Shown piece after piece: positions 6,704 through 13,791 of a DNA stretch of 13,791 nt. Source of the DNA: Butyricicoccus sp. (GTDB lineage Bacteria; Bacillota; Clostridia; Oscillospirales; Butyricicoccaceae). The translations under genes and the position numbers were made by a program. The notes beneath the pieces are model-generated. The model saw only the letters and a program-made list of their open reading frames with translations. It was not told the DNA's origin and ran no database searches. Every line of letters begins with the position of its first letter. The first letter of the stretch is position 1. The stretch spans positions 1-13,791 of the forward strand of contig JAHHRJ010000047.1 of the NCBI GenBank assembly GCA_020025885.1, in the 5' to 3' direction.

Positions 6704-9700
6704 ATGATATTAAAGAGCTTGATTTTACAGGGCTTTAAGTCTTTTCCTGACCGCACAGAAATTCGATTTGCGGGCGGGATGACTGCAATCGTGGGTCCGA
6801 ATGGAAGCGGAAAATCGAATATTTCAGACGCTATTCGCTGGGTACTGGGAGAACAGTCTACACGCAGTCTGCGCGGCGCGAAAATGGAAGATGTCATTTT
6901 CAGTGGTACGCAGAAGCGCCGTCCAGTGGGCTTTGCGGAAGTCTCTTTGATTTTGGACAATGCAAGCCATGCGTTTCGCTCAGACTATACCGAGATTATG
7001 GTCACAAGACGGTATTATCGATCAGGTGAAAGCGAATATGCACTGAATAAAAAAACTTGTCGTCTAAAAGATATCCATGAACTCTTTATGGATACTGGTT
7101 TGGGACGCGATGGGTATTCCATGATTGGGCAGGGACGCATTGACGAAATTCTTTCGCTCAAAAGCGAAGACCGCCGCGAAATCTTTGAGGAAGCGGCAGG
7201 CATTACAAAGTTTCGCTATCGCAAGGAAGAAGCTACACGCAAGCTGGATGCGACAGAGGACAATCTGGTGCGCATCCGTGACCTCTATACAGAACTCGAA
7301 AGTCAGGCAGGTCCGCTTGCCGAACAGGCAGAGAAGGCAAAGCAATATATTGCGCTCAAAGATGAACTGCGTACACTGGAAGTTTCCCTATGGCTGGAGA
7401 GTTTGGCGCGTATCCGTGAGAATGCGCAAAAGAATCAGCAGGACACAGCGGCATGTACAGAGCAGCTGCAAAAAGCACGCGCGGAGCAGGAAACGCTCTA
7501 TGGACAGTCGGAACGGCTGACCAAAGAACTGCACGAAGCAGATGCAGCGGCGGATACACTGCGCCAGCAGATGCGGGCAGTGGAGCAAAGCCGCGCGGAT
7601 TTATCTAGCCGCTGTGCAGTATTGGAAGCGAACCTTAAAAACAATGCAGAAAACTTAGAGCGCACGCGTCAGGAGCGGGTACGACAGGCGGAGCAAGAGC
7701 AGTCGCTCGTACAACAGGCGGCGGCACATGCGGAGCGTCAGACGGCACTGGCAGCGGCATATGAAGCGCTGGTGCAAGAAGTACAAGCGATACAACAGGA
7801 GGAAGCCTGTGCGGCAGAGCAGGCGAAACAGCTGGAACGGAACCGTGCAAATTTAGATCAGAAACAGGCAGAACAGGAACAGACACGATTTGCGGCAGAA
7901 CTTGCACGCACGGCAGCACAGACCGGTTTAGACGGGATGGACAGCCGCAAGGATCATATCGCGGAAGAGATTGCGCAGGCGGCAGAACAACTGCAAGCAC
8001 AAGAGACTGCCCTGAAAGCCTGTGAGGATGAATTGCAAGCCTGTCAGCAGGAAAGAGAGACGCTTAAAAACCAGCTGGCAGGCATGGCGCTCAAGCTGGA
8101 ACGCCGACAGGTGCGTGTGCAGGAGTGCACAGGAGCACTTGCGGACATGACAGCAAGGCAGACGGATATCGCGAACCGGATCAAGATGCTCAGGGAGCTG
8201 GAAAAGGATTATGAGGGATTTTCCCGTGCAGTCAAGCGTGTCATGCAGCAGGCAGACAGTGGACGGCTTTCCGGAATCCATGGTCCGGTGTCCTCATGCC
8301 TTGCCGTAGAGCCGCGTTATGTGACCGCAATTGAGATTGCGCTCGGTGCGGCGGCGTCTAATCTGATCGTCGATACTGCAAACGATGGTAAGGCGGCGAT
8401 CAACTATCTGAAACGCACAGACAGTGGCAGAGCAACTTTCCTGCCACTTGATACCATTCGGGCAAAGACGCTAAATGAGCAGGAGTTGGAGAACTGCGCG
8501 GGCGTATGTGGTACAGCAGATACGCTGGTAACATATGCACCGCAATATCAGTCAGTCATGCAGAGCCTACTCGCACGGACGGTTATTGCAGAGGATATGG
8601 ATGCGGCGCTGGCAGTTGCCAAACAGTATCACAATCGCTTCCGCATTGTAACGCTGGATGGACAAATGATCCAAGCAGGCGGTGCAATGACAGGCGGTTC
8701 GGTGTCCAAGAGCACTGGTATTTTGGCACGTACAGCACAGCTGCATATTTTGACGGAACAGGCAGAACAGCTCCAAAGTGAGCGGGCAAAGATCGAACAA
8801 GAATTGCAATGCGCTAAGAGTGAGCTGTCCGCGGTGCAATATGATCAGAATGCACTTGAGGGCGAGCAGACAAAGCTGCAAGAACATCACTCTGCTCTGC
8901 AAGCACAAGCAGCACAACACCATGCGCGTGTAGACAGTTTGCGCACACGGCATGATGGTTTGCTATATGAGCAAAACAACTTGGACGCTGCACGTGTGCA
9001 TTATGAAGAAGAAATTGCGCAGGCACAAAAAATCCTAGACACTTGTAGGCAGGAAAAAGAAGCGTTACAGATAGCTTATACGAAGTTGGGCGTGGAGCAG
9101 GAGAATTGGAATGTGGCACAAGATGTGCGCACTGGCAAAATGCAGGAGCTGCGCACTGCACAGGCGGAGAACCGAACTGAACTTGCAGCAGAACAGCGTG
9201 CGGCAGAAAATTTGGAGCGGCTGCGTGTGGAGATGGCAGCAGGGCTGGACAGCAATGCGCAGACCATCGCACGTTTTGAGCAGGAAGCCGAACAAATGCA
9301 GCAGCAGCTCGAAGAAGCAAGACATCTGCGTGATCATGGCGCGGAGGATTTGAAAGGCTTGCAGAATTTGTTGACTGCGCAAGGACAGCAGCGCATGCGG
9401 ATCGAAGCCGAGCGCACGCAGGTCGATCGCGCGGCACAGGAAAAGAACGAAGAGATCCTTGGTCTGGAACGCGAAAATGGACGACTCTCTGCACAGATGG
9501 TGCAGCTCAAAAATGAGGAAACGCAGATTTTAGATAAAATGTGGGAAAACTATGAACTGACTCCCACGCCCGCAGAGGAGCTGCGTATTGCATTGCCAGA
9601 CTCCGCAGCAGCACAGCGCACAGCAGATGACTTGCGCGGCAAGATGCGCGCACTGGGCAATGTCAACCTAGATGCAGTAGAAGCATATAGGGCTCTGCAA

Positions 9701-10279
9701 GAGCGTTTTCTGTTTCTGAGGGAGCAGAAAGAGGATTTGGAAACGGCACAGAAGGAGTTGCAGAAGGTCATTGATGAACTGACTGTGCATATGAAAGAGA
9801 TATTTGCGACGGAGTTTGCCAAGCTCAACCATTATTTTGGCGAAACATTTGTGGAGATCTTTGGCGGCGGACACGCGGAGTTGCAGCTTGCAGATACCTC
9901 AGATATTCTAAACTGCGGCATTGAGATTCGTGTGTGCCCACCTGGAAAGGCAGTCAAGACGCTGACCTTGTTATCAGGCGGAGAAAAAGCCTTTGTCGCG
10001 ATTGCGTTGTACTTTGCGATCCTCAAAGTGCGTCCGACCCCGTTCTGCGTGCTGGACGAAATCGAGGCGGCACTTGATGACGTCAATGTAGCGCGTTATG
10101 CGGCGTATCTGCGCAAGCTATCCGGTGCAACGCAGTTTATTGCGATTACGCACCGCCGCGGTACGATGGAGCAAGCGGACATGCTATATGGTGTTACAAT
10201 GCAGGAGCAGGGCGTTTCTCGTATGCTGATGCTGAATCTGGCAGAGGCAGAGGAGAAATTTCAGGGAATGATTGACTGA
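6704..10279 (+). CDS. smc: Chromosome partition protein Smc
   Basis: ATPase of the Smc-ScpAB condensin that loads at ParB-parS and aligns chromosome arms. The 1191-residue protein has the classical SMC layout: Walker A GPNGSGKS at 31-38 in the N-terminal head, a long Glu/Gln/Ala-rich coiled coil from about 170 to 510, and a hinge at about 520-665 including GGAMTGGSVSKSTGIL. A second coiled coil runs to about 1030, and the C-terminal head carries the ABC signature LSGGEK (1090-1095) and Walker B VLDEIEAALDD (D1118, E1119). Length is normal for Firmicutes. The Shine-Dalgarno is poor (GTGGGG at 6691-6696, 7 bases before ATG), suggesting modest translation. The coil is unusually rich in Gln and Ala but shows no break. 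ftsY follows after 29 bases. Confidence 0.98.
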   Translation: MILKSLILQGFKSFPDRTEIRFAGGMTAIVGPNGSGKSNISDAIRWVLGEQSTRSLRGAKMEDVIFSGTQKRRPVGFAEVSLILDNASHAFRSDYTEIMVTRRYYRSGESEYALNKKTCRLKDIHELFMDTGLGRDGYSMIGQGRIDEILSLKSEDRREIFEEAAGITKFRYRKEEATRKLDATEDNLVRIRDLYTELESQAGPLAEQAEKAKQYIALKDELRTLEVSLWLESLARIRENAQKNQQDTAACTEQLQKARAEQETLYGQSERLTKELHEADAAADTLRQQMRAVEQSRADLSSRCAVLEANLKNNAENLERTRQERVRQAEQEQSLVQQAAAHAERQTALAAAYEALVQEVQAIQQEEACAAEQAKQLERNRANLDQKQAEQEQTRFAAELARTAAQTGLDGMDSRKDHIAEEIAQAAEQLQAQETALKACEDELQACQQERETLKNQLAGMALKLERRQVRVQECTGALADMTARQTDIANRIKMLRELEKDYEGFSRAVKRVMQQADSGRLSGIHGPVSSCLAVEPRYVTAIEIALGAAASNLIVDTANDGKAAINYLKRTDSGRATFLPLDTIRAKTLNEQELENCAGVCGTADTLVTYAPQYQSVMQSLLARTVIAEDMDAALAVAKQYHNRFRIVTLDGQMIQAGGAMTGGSVSKSTGILARTAQLHILTEQAEQLQSERAKIEQELQCAKSELSAVQYDQNALEGEQTKLQEHHSALQAQAAQHHARVDSLRTRHDGLLYEQNNLDAARVHYEEEIAQAQKILDTCRQEKEALQIAYTKLGVEQENWNVAQDVRTGKMQELRTAQAENRTELAAEQRAAENLERLRVEMAAGLDSNAQTIARFEQEAEQMQQQLEEARHLRDHGAEDLKGLQNLLTAQGQQRMRIEAERTQVDRAAQEKNEEILGLERENGRLSAQMVQLKNEETQILDKMWENYELTPTPAEELRIALPDSAAAQRTADDLRGKMRALGNVNLDAVEAYRALQERFLFLREQKEDLETAQKELQKVIDELTVHMKEIFATEFAKLNHYFGETFVEIFGGGHAELQLADTSDILNCGIEIRVCPPGKAVKTLTLLSGGEKAFVAIALYFAILKVRPTPFCVLDEIEAALDDVNVARYAAYLRKLSGATQFIAITHRRGTMEQADMLYGVTMQEQGVSRMLMLNLAEAEEKFQGMID

Positions 10280-10308
10280 TTTTAGAATATCCAAGAAGGA
10301 GAACAGTT

Positions 10309-11232
10309 ATGGGATTTTTTGACAAAATCAAAATGGGGCTCAAGCGCACGACAGAGGCAGTGAGTGAGCAGTTCAATGACATCATGAGCAACTTCGTCCA
10401 GATTGATGAGGAAATGCTCGAACAGCTTGAAGAAGCACTCATTCTATCTGATCTGGGCGCGAACGTTGCCGCAGAAGCGACCGAAAAGGTGGAGGACTGC
10501 GCAAAGCATCAGCGTGTGGATACCCCGCTTGCACTGCGCTGTGTGCTCAAGGATGTACTGAGCGACATGATGCAGCAGGACACCGCACTGCATCTGGATA
10601 CCAAGCCGGCAGTTATTCTGGTCATTGGTGTTAACGGTGTAGGCAAGACAACCTCCATTGGCAAGATCGCTTCACGCTATGTATCGCAGGGCAAAAAGGT
10701 GATGCTGTCAGCAGCGGATACTTTCCGCGCGGCAGCAGCAGACCAGCTGGAAATTTGGGCGAAGCGAGCGGGTGCAGATATTGTACGACATGGCGAGGGT
10801 GCAGATCCGGCGGCAGTTGTGTATGACTCAATTGCCGCGGCAAAGGCGCGCGGCAGTGATGTGATTATCATTGATACCGCAGGTCGCTTGCACAACAAGC
10901 AAAACCTCATGAATGAGCTGGGCAAGATCGACCGTATCATTACACGCGAGCTGCCAAATGCTGACCGTGAGACATTGCTGGTACTCGATGCCACCACCGG
11001 ACAGAATGCCGTACATCAGGCAGATGCTTTCAATAAGGCAGCAAAGCTGACGGGTATCATTTTGACCAAGCTGGACGGTACTGCAAAGGGCGGCATTGTC
11101 ATTGCCATTTCCGCAGGTCTTGGCGTACCAGTTAAGCTTGTTGGCGTGGGTGAGGGGCTGGATGACTTAATGGACTTTGACCGTTCTGAATTTTTAGAGG
11201 CGCTGCTGCCGCCAGTAGAGGAGATGGAATAA
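10309..11232 (+). CDS. ftsY: Signal recognition particle receptor FtsY
   Basis: SRP-receptor GTPase that docks the SRP-ribosome complex at the membrane for cotranslational insertion. The 307-residue protein has a short N-terminal amphipathic start (MGFFDKIKMGLKRT), an NA/N domain to about 95, then the G domain: G1 GVNGVGKTTS from 107, DTFRAAA near 137-143, G3 DTAGR 189-193 and G4 TKLD 253-256, followed by GTAKGG. The long acidic A domain of enterobacterial FtsY is absent, as usual in Firmicutes. AAGGAG at 10296-10301 is 7 bases before the ATG. The smc-ftsY linkage is standard, but the next gene is rph and not ylxM-ffh as in Bacillus. Distinguished from Ffh by lack of the methionine-rich M domain. 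Confidence 0.97.
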   Translation: MGFFDKIKMGLKRTTEAVSEQFNDIMSNFVQIDEEMLEQLEEALILSDLGANVAAEATEKVEDCAKHQRVDTPLALRCVLKDVLSDMMQQDTALHLDTKPAVILVIGVNGVGKTTSIGKIASRYVSQGKKVMLSAADTFRAAAADQLEIWAKRAGADIVRHGEGADPAAVVYDSIAAAKARGSDVIIIDTAGRLHNKQNLMNELGKIDRIITRELPNADRETLLVLDATTGQNAVHQADAFNKAAKLTGIILTKLDGTAKGGIVIAISAGLGVPVKLVGVGEGLDDLMDFDRSEFLEALLPPVEEME

Positions 11233-11234
11233 GC

Positions 11235-11954
11235 ATGACAAGACCAGATAAAAGACGCGCAGACGAAATGCGCCCCATTCAGATTGTACGTGACTTTACC
11301 ATGCATGCAGAAGGCTCAGTCCTGATTTCCTGCGGCAATACCAAGGTGATCTGCAATGCGACCGTAGAAGAAAGAGTCCCACCATTTCTCAAAGATACTG
11401 GACTTGGCTGGGTGACAGCAGAGTATTCCATGCTGCCGCGTGCGACCAATACCCGCTCCCCACGTGATATTGGCAAGCTCAAACTTAATGGGCGTGCAGC
11501 AGAGATTCAGCGCCTGATTGGGCGTGCACTCCGTGCCGTGGTAGACCGCGAAGCACTGGGCGAGCGTCAGATCGTGGTGGACTGTGACGTCATTCAGGCA
11601 GATGGAGGCACACGTTGTGCGTCCATTACGGGCGGCTATGTAGCCCTGTGGATCGCATGTAGGAAGCTCGTGGATGCAGGTGTCATTGAAAAAATGCCGC
11701 TGACGGATACCGTTTCTGCGGTCTCTGCCGGAATTTTTGAGGATGAAGCAGTGCTGGATCTCAATTACATCGAGGACTCTCATGCAATCGTGGACTGCAA
11801 CCTGATCATGACCGGTTCTGGTGAATTTGTGGAAATTCAGGGGACTGGTGAAGGACGCCCATTCCGTAAGGATGAGCTGGCACAGCTCATTGCACTGGGT
11901 GAGATCGGTAATGAGACACTGCGTAAAGCACAGCTTGCGGCAATGGAGGGCTAA
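11235..11954 (+). CDS. rph: Ribonuclease PH
   Basis: Phosphorolytic 3'-5' exoribonuclease that trims tRNA and other RNA 3' ends, releasing nucleoside diphosphates; works as a hexameric ring. The 239-residue protein shows the N-terminal RPDKRRADEMRPIQI, GWVTAEYSMLPRAT, GRAAEIQRLIGRALRAVVD, CDVIQADGGTR and the C-terminal DLNYIEDSHA motif that contributes catalytic acidic residues. The position before GRAAEIQR, usually GRTxEIQR, carries an Ala for Thr, a mild deviation. ATG 11235 follows the ftsY stop by 2 bases, with GAGGAG (11218-11223) inside the ftsY end. rph followed by the nucleotide pyrophosphatase gene is a common pairing, and the two products are sometimes fused in other bacteria; here they are separate. 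Confidence 0.96.
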   Translation: MTRPDKRRADEMRPIQIVRDFTMHAEGSVLISCGNTKVICNATVEERVPPFLKDTGLGWVTAEYSMLPRATNTRSPRDIGKLKLNGRAAEIQRLIGRALRAVVDREALGERQIVVDCDVIQADGGTRCASITGGYVALWIACRKLVDAGVIEKMPLTDTVSAVSAGIFEDEAVLDLNYIEDSHAIVDCNLIMTGSGEFVEIQGTGEGRPFRKDELAQLIALGEIGNETLRKAQLAAMEG

Positions 11955-11957
11955 GTC

Positions 11958-12572
11958 ATGCAGTTTGTACTAGCATCGCACAATCAGAAAAAATTGGAAG
12001 AACTCTCTGCGATTTTGGGCACACTGGGAATTGAGGTCATACCGCTTCCGAAGGATGCGCCAGAACCAGAAGAGAATGGACAGACCTTCGAGGAAAATGC
12101 ACGCATCAAGGCATTGGCAGCACGAGAGTTTACAGGTATGCCTGCGATCGCGGACGATTCAGGACTCGCAGTCGATGCACTGTCGGGAGAACCGGGTGTG
12201 CGCTCGGCACGCTACTGTGCTGGAACAGATGATGACCGCAATGCGTTCCTGCTCCAGAATATGGAGTGTGTGGATGAGTGTGAGCGTCAGGCACGTTTTG
12301 TATGTGCCATCTGCTGTGTGCTCGAAGATGGACAGGAGATCGCCGTGCGCGGCGAGTGTGAGGGTGAGATCCTGACTGAACTGCATGGAACAGGTGGGTT
12401 TGGATATGATCCATTGTTCTATGTGCGAGAGTATGACTGCACCTTTGGAGAACTGCCTGCGGCAGTGAAAAACCGCATTTCGCACCGTGCGCAGGCACTG
12501 GAAAAGCTGGCGGCGGTGCTCCGTAAGAAGTTAAAATTTGGACAAGAAACAGGAGAAAACAAATTATGTTGA
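11958..12572 (+). CDS. rdgB: XTP/dITP diphosphatase (RdgB/HAM1 family)
   Basis: Hydrolyses deaminated purine triphosphates (XTP, ITP, dITP) to monophosphates, keeping them out of RNA and DNA. The 204-residue protein has the SHNQKK substrate loop at 7-12, FEENARIKA near 44-52, ADDSGL at 65-70 (catalytic D67), GGFGYDPLF at 146-154 and NRISHRA at 172-178. A short tail of about 15 residues after the family core (ending NKLC) overlaps the next gene. GGAGGG at 11945-11950 is 7 bases before the ATG and lies in the end of rph. The last codons overlap yhbY by 7 bases. No defect seen. Confidence 0.97.
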   Translation: MQFVLASHNQKKLEELSAILGTLGIEVIPLPKDAPEPEENGQTFEENARIKALAAREFTGMPAIADDSGLAVDALSGEPGVRSARYCAGTDDDRNAFLLQNMECVDECERQARFVCAICCVLEDGQEIAVRGECEGEILTELHGTGGFGYDPLFYVREYDCTFGELPAAVKNRISHRAQALEKLAAVLRKKLKFGQETGENKLC

Positions 12573-12865
12573 CAAGCAAACAGCGCGCATCTCTGCGTAA
12601 ATTATCCAATCCGCTGGCAGTTACCCTGCATATCGGCAAAGAGGGCGTGACGGAGGGCGTCATCAATCAACTGGAAGTTTTGCTCGAAAACCATGAGCTG
12701 GTTAAGGGCAAGGTACTCGAAAATGCGCTGACCACTCCACGTACTGTGTCCGAGGCACTTTGCGAGGCAACTGGTGCGGACGGTGTACAGTGCATTGGTA
12801 CAAAGTTTGTGTTGTACCGTCAGTCTTCTGATCCGGACAAGCGCAAGATCGTTTTGGAGAAGTAA
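12566..12865 (+). CDS. yhbY: YhbY-family CRM-domain RNA-binding protein
   Basis: Small single-domain CRM protein, associated with pre-50S ribosomal particles in the family. The 99-residue sequence begins MLTSKQRASLRKLSN, has the conserved basic loop IGKEG (GKEG at 24-27) and continues with the NHELVKGKVLEN strand typical of the fold. AGGAGA at 12551-12556 sits 9 bases before the ATG, inside rdgB, and the start overlaps the rdgB stop. Its usual Firmicute partners (obg upstream, nadD downstream) are half present: nadD follows, while rdgB precedes. Ribosome assembly is the family-level role; the exact substrate is not known to me. Confidence 0.95.
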   Translation: MLTSKQRASLRKLSNPLAVTLHIGKEGVTEGVINQLEVLLENHELVKGKVLENALTTPRTVSEALCEATGADGVQCIGTKFVLYRQSSDPDKRKIVLEK

Positions 12866-12869
12866 GCGT

Positions 12870-13472
12870 ATGAAAACAGGTGTACTGGGCGGGACGTTCA
12901 ATCCACCGCATAAAGGGCATCTTGCCGCAGCAGATGCGGTGCGGCAAGCATTGGGACTGGAACGGGTGTTGTTTATCCCAACCAATTTGCCGCCCCATAA
13001 ACGATTGCCAAAGGGCAGCGCGACAACGGCGCAGCGATGCGACATGGTACGCCTGATGACGGAGCCATACCCATGGGCAGAATTTTGTGATGTGGAGATT
13101 CGGCGCGGTGGTGCAAGCTATACGGTGGACACGCTGCGTACACTGCATGAAAGCGGACAGGATGACCTGACCCTGATCGTGGGAACCGATATGCTGCTGT
13201 CCTTTGACCGCTGTTGGCATGCACCAGATGAGATCGTGCATTTGGCAGGACTTGCAGCCATTGCACGCGGCACGGAGGACTTCCCAGCACTCGAAACAAA
13301 GGCAAAACAGCTCAGAGAGACATTGGGAGCAAGGGTGACATTGGTAAACTGTCCGGTTCTTCCGATTTCCTCAACAGATGTGCGGCAGCAGCGGGCGTTT
13401 GAAGAACTGACACCGCCTGAGGTTGCAGCATATATCCGGCAAAATCGATTGTATCAGGAAGTTTTTGGCTAA
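12870..13472 (+). CDS. nadD: Nicotinate-nucleotide adenylyltransferase NadD
   Basis: Transfers AMP from ATP to nicotinate mononucleotide to make deamido-NAD, an essential step of NAD synthesis. The 200-residue protein starts with the nucleotidyltransferase motif GGTFNPPHKGH (7-17; H14 and H17 belong to the HxxH/HxGH site), has PPHK at 41-44 and the C-terminal ISSTDVR (166-172) that replaces the common ISSTxIR. I chose ATG 12870, giving MKTGVLGGTF, because GGAGAAG at 12856-12862 lies just upstream. A longer open frame from 12774 only adds sequence translated from inside yhbY. In most Firmicutes yqeK and rsfS follow; here an IS element begins 26-30 bases after the stop, and no terminator is seen in between. 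Confidence 0.96.
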   Translation: MKTGVLGGTFNPPHKGHLAAADAVRQALGLERVLFIPTNLPPHKRLPKGSATTAQRCDMVRLMTEPYPWAEFCDVEIRRGGASYTVDTLRTLHESGQDDLTLIVGTDMLLSFDRCWHAPDEIVHLAGLAAIARGTEDFPALETKAKQLRETLGARVTLVNCPVLPISSTDVRQQRAFEELTPPEVAAYIRQNRLYQEVFG

Positions 13473-13506
13473 GAAGCGTTGTGGAAAATAAAGATATTTA
13501 CCAAAA

Positions 13507-13549
13507 GTGCCGTAAAGCCCCTGCCTTTAAGTATGGGGATATAAGGCAC
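13507..13549 (+). repeat. Two-tier hairpin of the IS left end
   Basis: The inner stem pairs CCCC (13518-13521) with GGGG (13535-13538), with T-A, G-T and C-G continuing inward and an unpaired T at 13534. An outer arm pairs GTGCC (13507-13511) with GGCAC (13545-13549). Y1 transposases recognise the inner imperfect hairpin of single-stranded ends; the outer arm could additionally shield tnpA from incoming transcription, as upstream structures do in IS200. Confidence 0.65.
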
Positions 13550-13580
13550 ACATAGATTCCCCGTTCATGAGGGTATTGTC

Positions 13581-13609
13581 TTGTATTAGATGAAAAATAG
13601 TAGTATAAT
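13581..13609 (+). promoter_or_regulatory. Promoter of tnpA
   Basis: TTGTAT (13581-13586), 17 bases, then a perfect TATAAT (13604-13609). The ATG of tnpA begins 6 bases after the -10, so a transcript from this promoter would start at or next to the start codon and be leaderless or nearly so. No Shine-Dalgarno is visible before the ATG, consistent with weak expression of the transposase. Confidence 0.6.
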
Positions 13610-13615
13610 GTTTTC

Positions 13616-13791
13616 ATGAAATATAAAAACAATAACAATGTGGTATACTCGTGCAAATATCATGTAGTTTGGTGTCCAAAATATCGGAGAAAAGTCTTGG
13701 TCAATGGTGTTGATATACGATTAAAGGCTCTCATAGGGGAAGTCTGCAATGAATATCACATCGACATCATAGAAATGGAGATTATGCCAGA
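13616..13791 (+). CDS. tnpA: IS200/IS605-family Y1 transposase TnpA, N-terminal part (cut by window end)
   Basis: Y1 HUH transposase that excises and inserts single-stranded element circles. The visible 58 codons read MKYKNNNNVVYSCKYHVVWC, then PKYRRKVLV, an intermediate segment, and IIEMEIMP at the window edge. KYHVVWCPKYRRKVL is the hallmark N-terminal strand of the family, and the MP at the edge is where the MPDHVHLL motif (the HUH histidines) normally begins. The catalytic histidines and tyrosine are therefore outside the window and their integrity is unknown. Partial only because the sequence ends; no internal stop is seen. ATG 13616 gives the usual length before CPKYRR. Confidence 0.9.
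   Translation, partial: MKYKNNNNVVYSCKYHVVWCPKYRRKVLVNGVDIRLKALIGEVCNEYHIDIIEMEIMP

Larger units (their letters stand above)
13502..13791 (+). mobile_element. Left part of an IS200/IS605-family element (left end plus tnpA start)
   Basis: The left boundary is placed after TTAC (13498-13501), the target tetranucleotide known for IS608. AAAG at 13514-13517, matching the IS608 left guide, sits directly 5' of the hairpin stem at 13518. The left end is followed by a promoter and a Y1 transposase gene on the same strand. The hairpin resembles that of the element at the other end of the window (CCCCTGYCTTTARRYATGGGGA), so the two are probably the same or closely related families. The rest lies beyond the window. 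Boundary is inferred from signals, not from an empty site. Confidence 0.75.

Noticed and set aside
12774..12869. Longer nadD frame starting inside yhbY
   Set aside because: The extra residues are translated from yhbY in another frame and precede the conserved MKTGVLGGTF start.
1..13791. Composite transposon carrying the housekeeping genes
   Set aside because: Gene order, codon use and signals of the 11 core genes are ordinary chromosomal; IS200/IS605 elements do not normally mobilise such blocks and only one end of each element is seen.

Overview
This is an ordinary, conserved chromosomal block from a low-to-mid GC Firmicute, most likely class Clostridia (Oscillospirales/Butyricicoccus-like is my guess, at low confidence). 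The order topA-trmFO-plsX-acpP-rnc-smc-ftsY-rph-rdgB-yhbY-nadD, all on the + strand with short gaps or ATGA overlaps and clear GGAGG-type ribosome binding sites, is typical of that class. TrmFO (folate/FAD type), Smc and the plsX-acpP-rnc-smc order are also Firmicute markers. No host can be named from the sequence alone.

Layout. Bases 1-646 are the right-hand part of an IS200/IS605-family element: the C-terminal half of tnpB, interrupted upstream, followed by a right end with a subterminal hairpin and a probable omega-RNA (reRNA) scaffold. Bases 673-5470 hold topA, trmFO and plsX, which overlap by ATGA and are probably cotranscribed. Bases 5487-5822 are a self-contained acpP unit with a strong sigma-A-type promoter and an intrinsic terminator. 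rnc follows (5859-6542) with its own terminator. A second visible promoter (6638-6666) starts a smc-ftsY-rph-rdgB-yhbY-nadD run to 13472. At 13498-13791 a second IS200/IS605-family element begins in the same orientation: left end, hairpin, promoter and the first 58 codons of a Y1 transposase tnpA, cut by the window edge.

The core genes serve basic cell functions: DNA topology and chromosome organisation (topA, smc), tRNA modification and RNA processing (trmFO, rnc, rph), phospholipid and fatty-acid supply (plsX, acpP), membrane protein targeting (ftsY), nucleotide-pool cleaning (rdgB), ribosome assembly (yhbY) and NAD synthesis (nadD).

I do not see a new defence, biosynthetic or regulatory system. 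The most interesting material is at the two IS boundaries. The ends carry what look like IS608-type single-strand transposition signals (TTAC/AAAG on the left end, TCAA/GAAT on the right end). The left element stops 26 bp before the topA start codon, so the would-be omega-RNA guide is the topA leader including its Shine-Dalgarno. Secondary points are a 54-bp in-frame minisatellite encoding a lysine-rich TopA tail and a near-palindrome inside the smc promoter.
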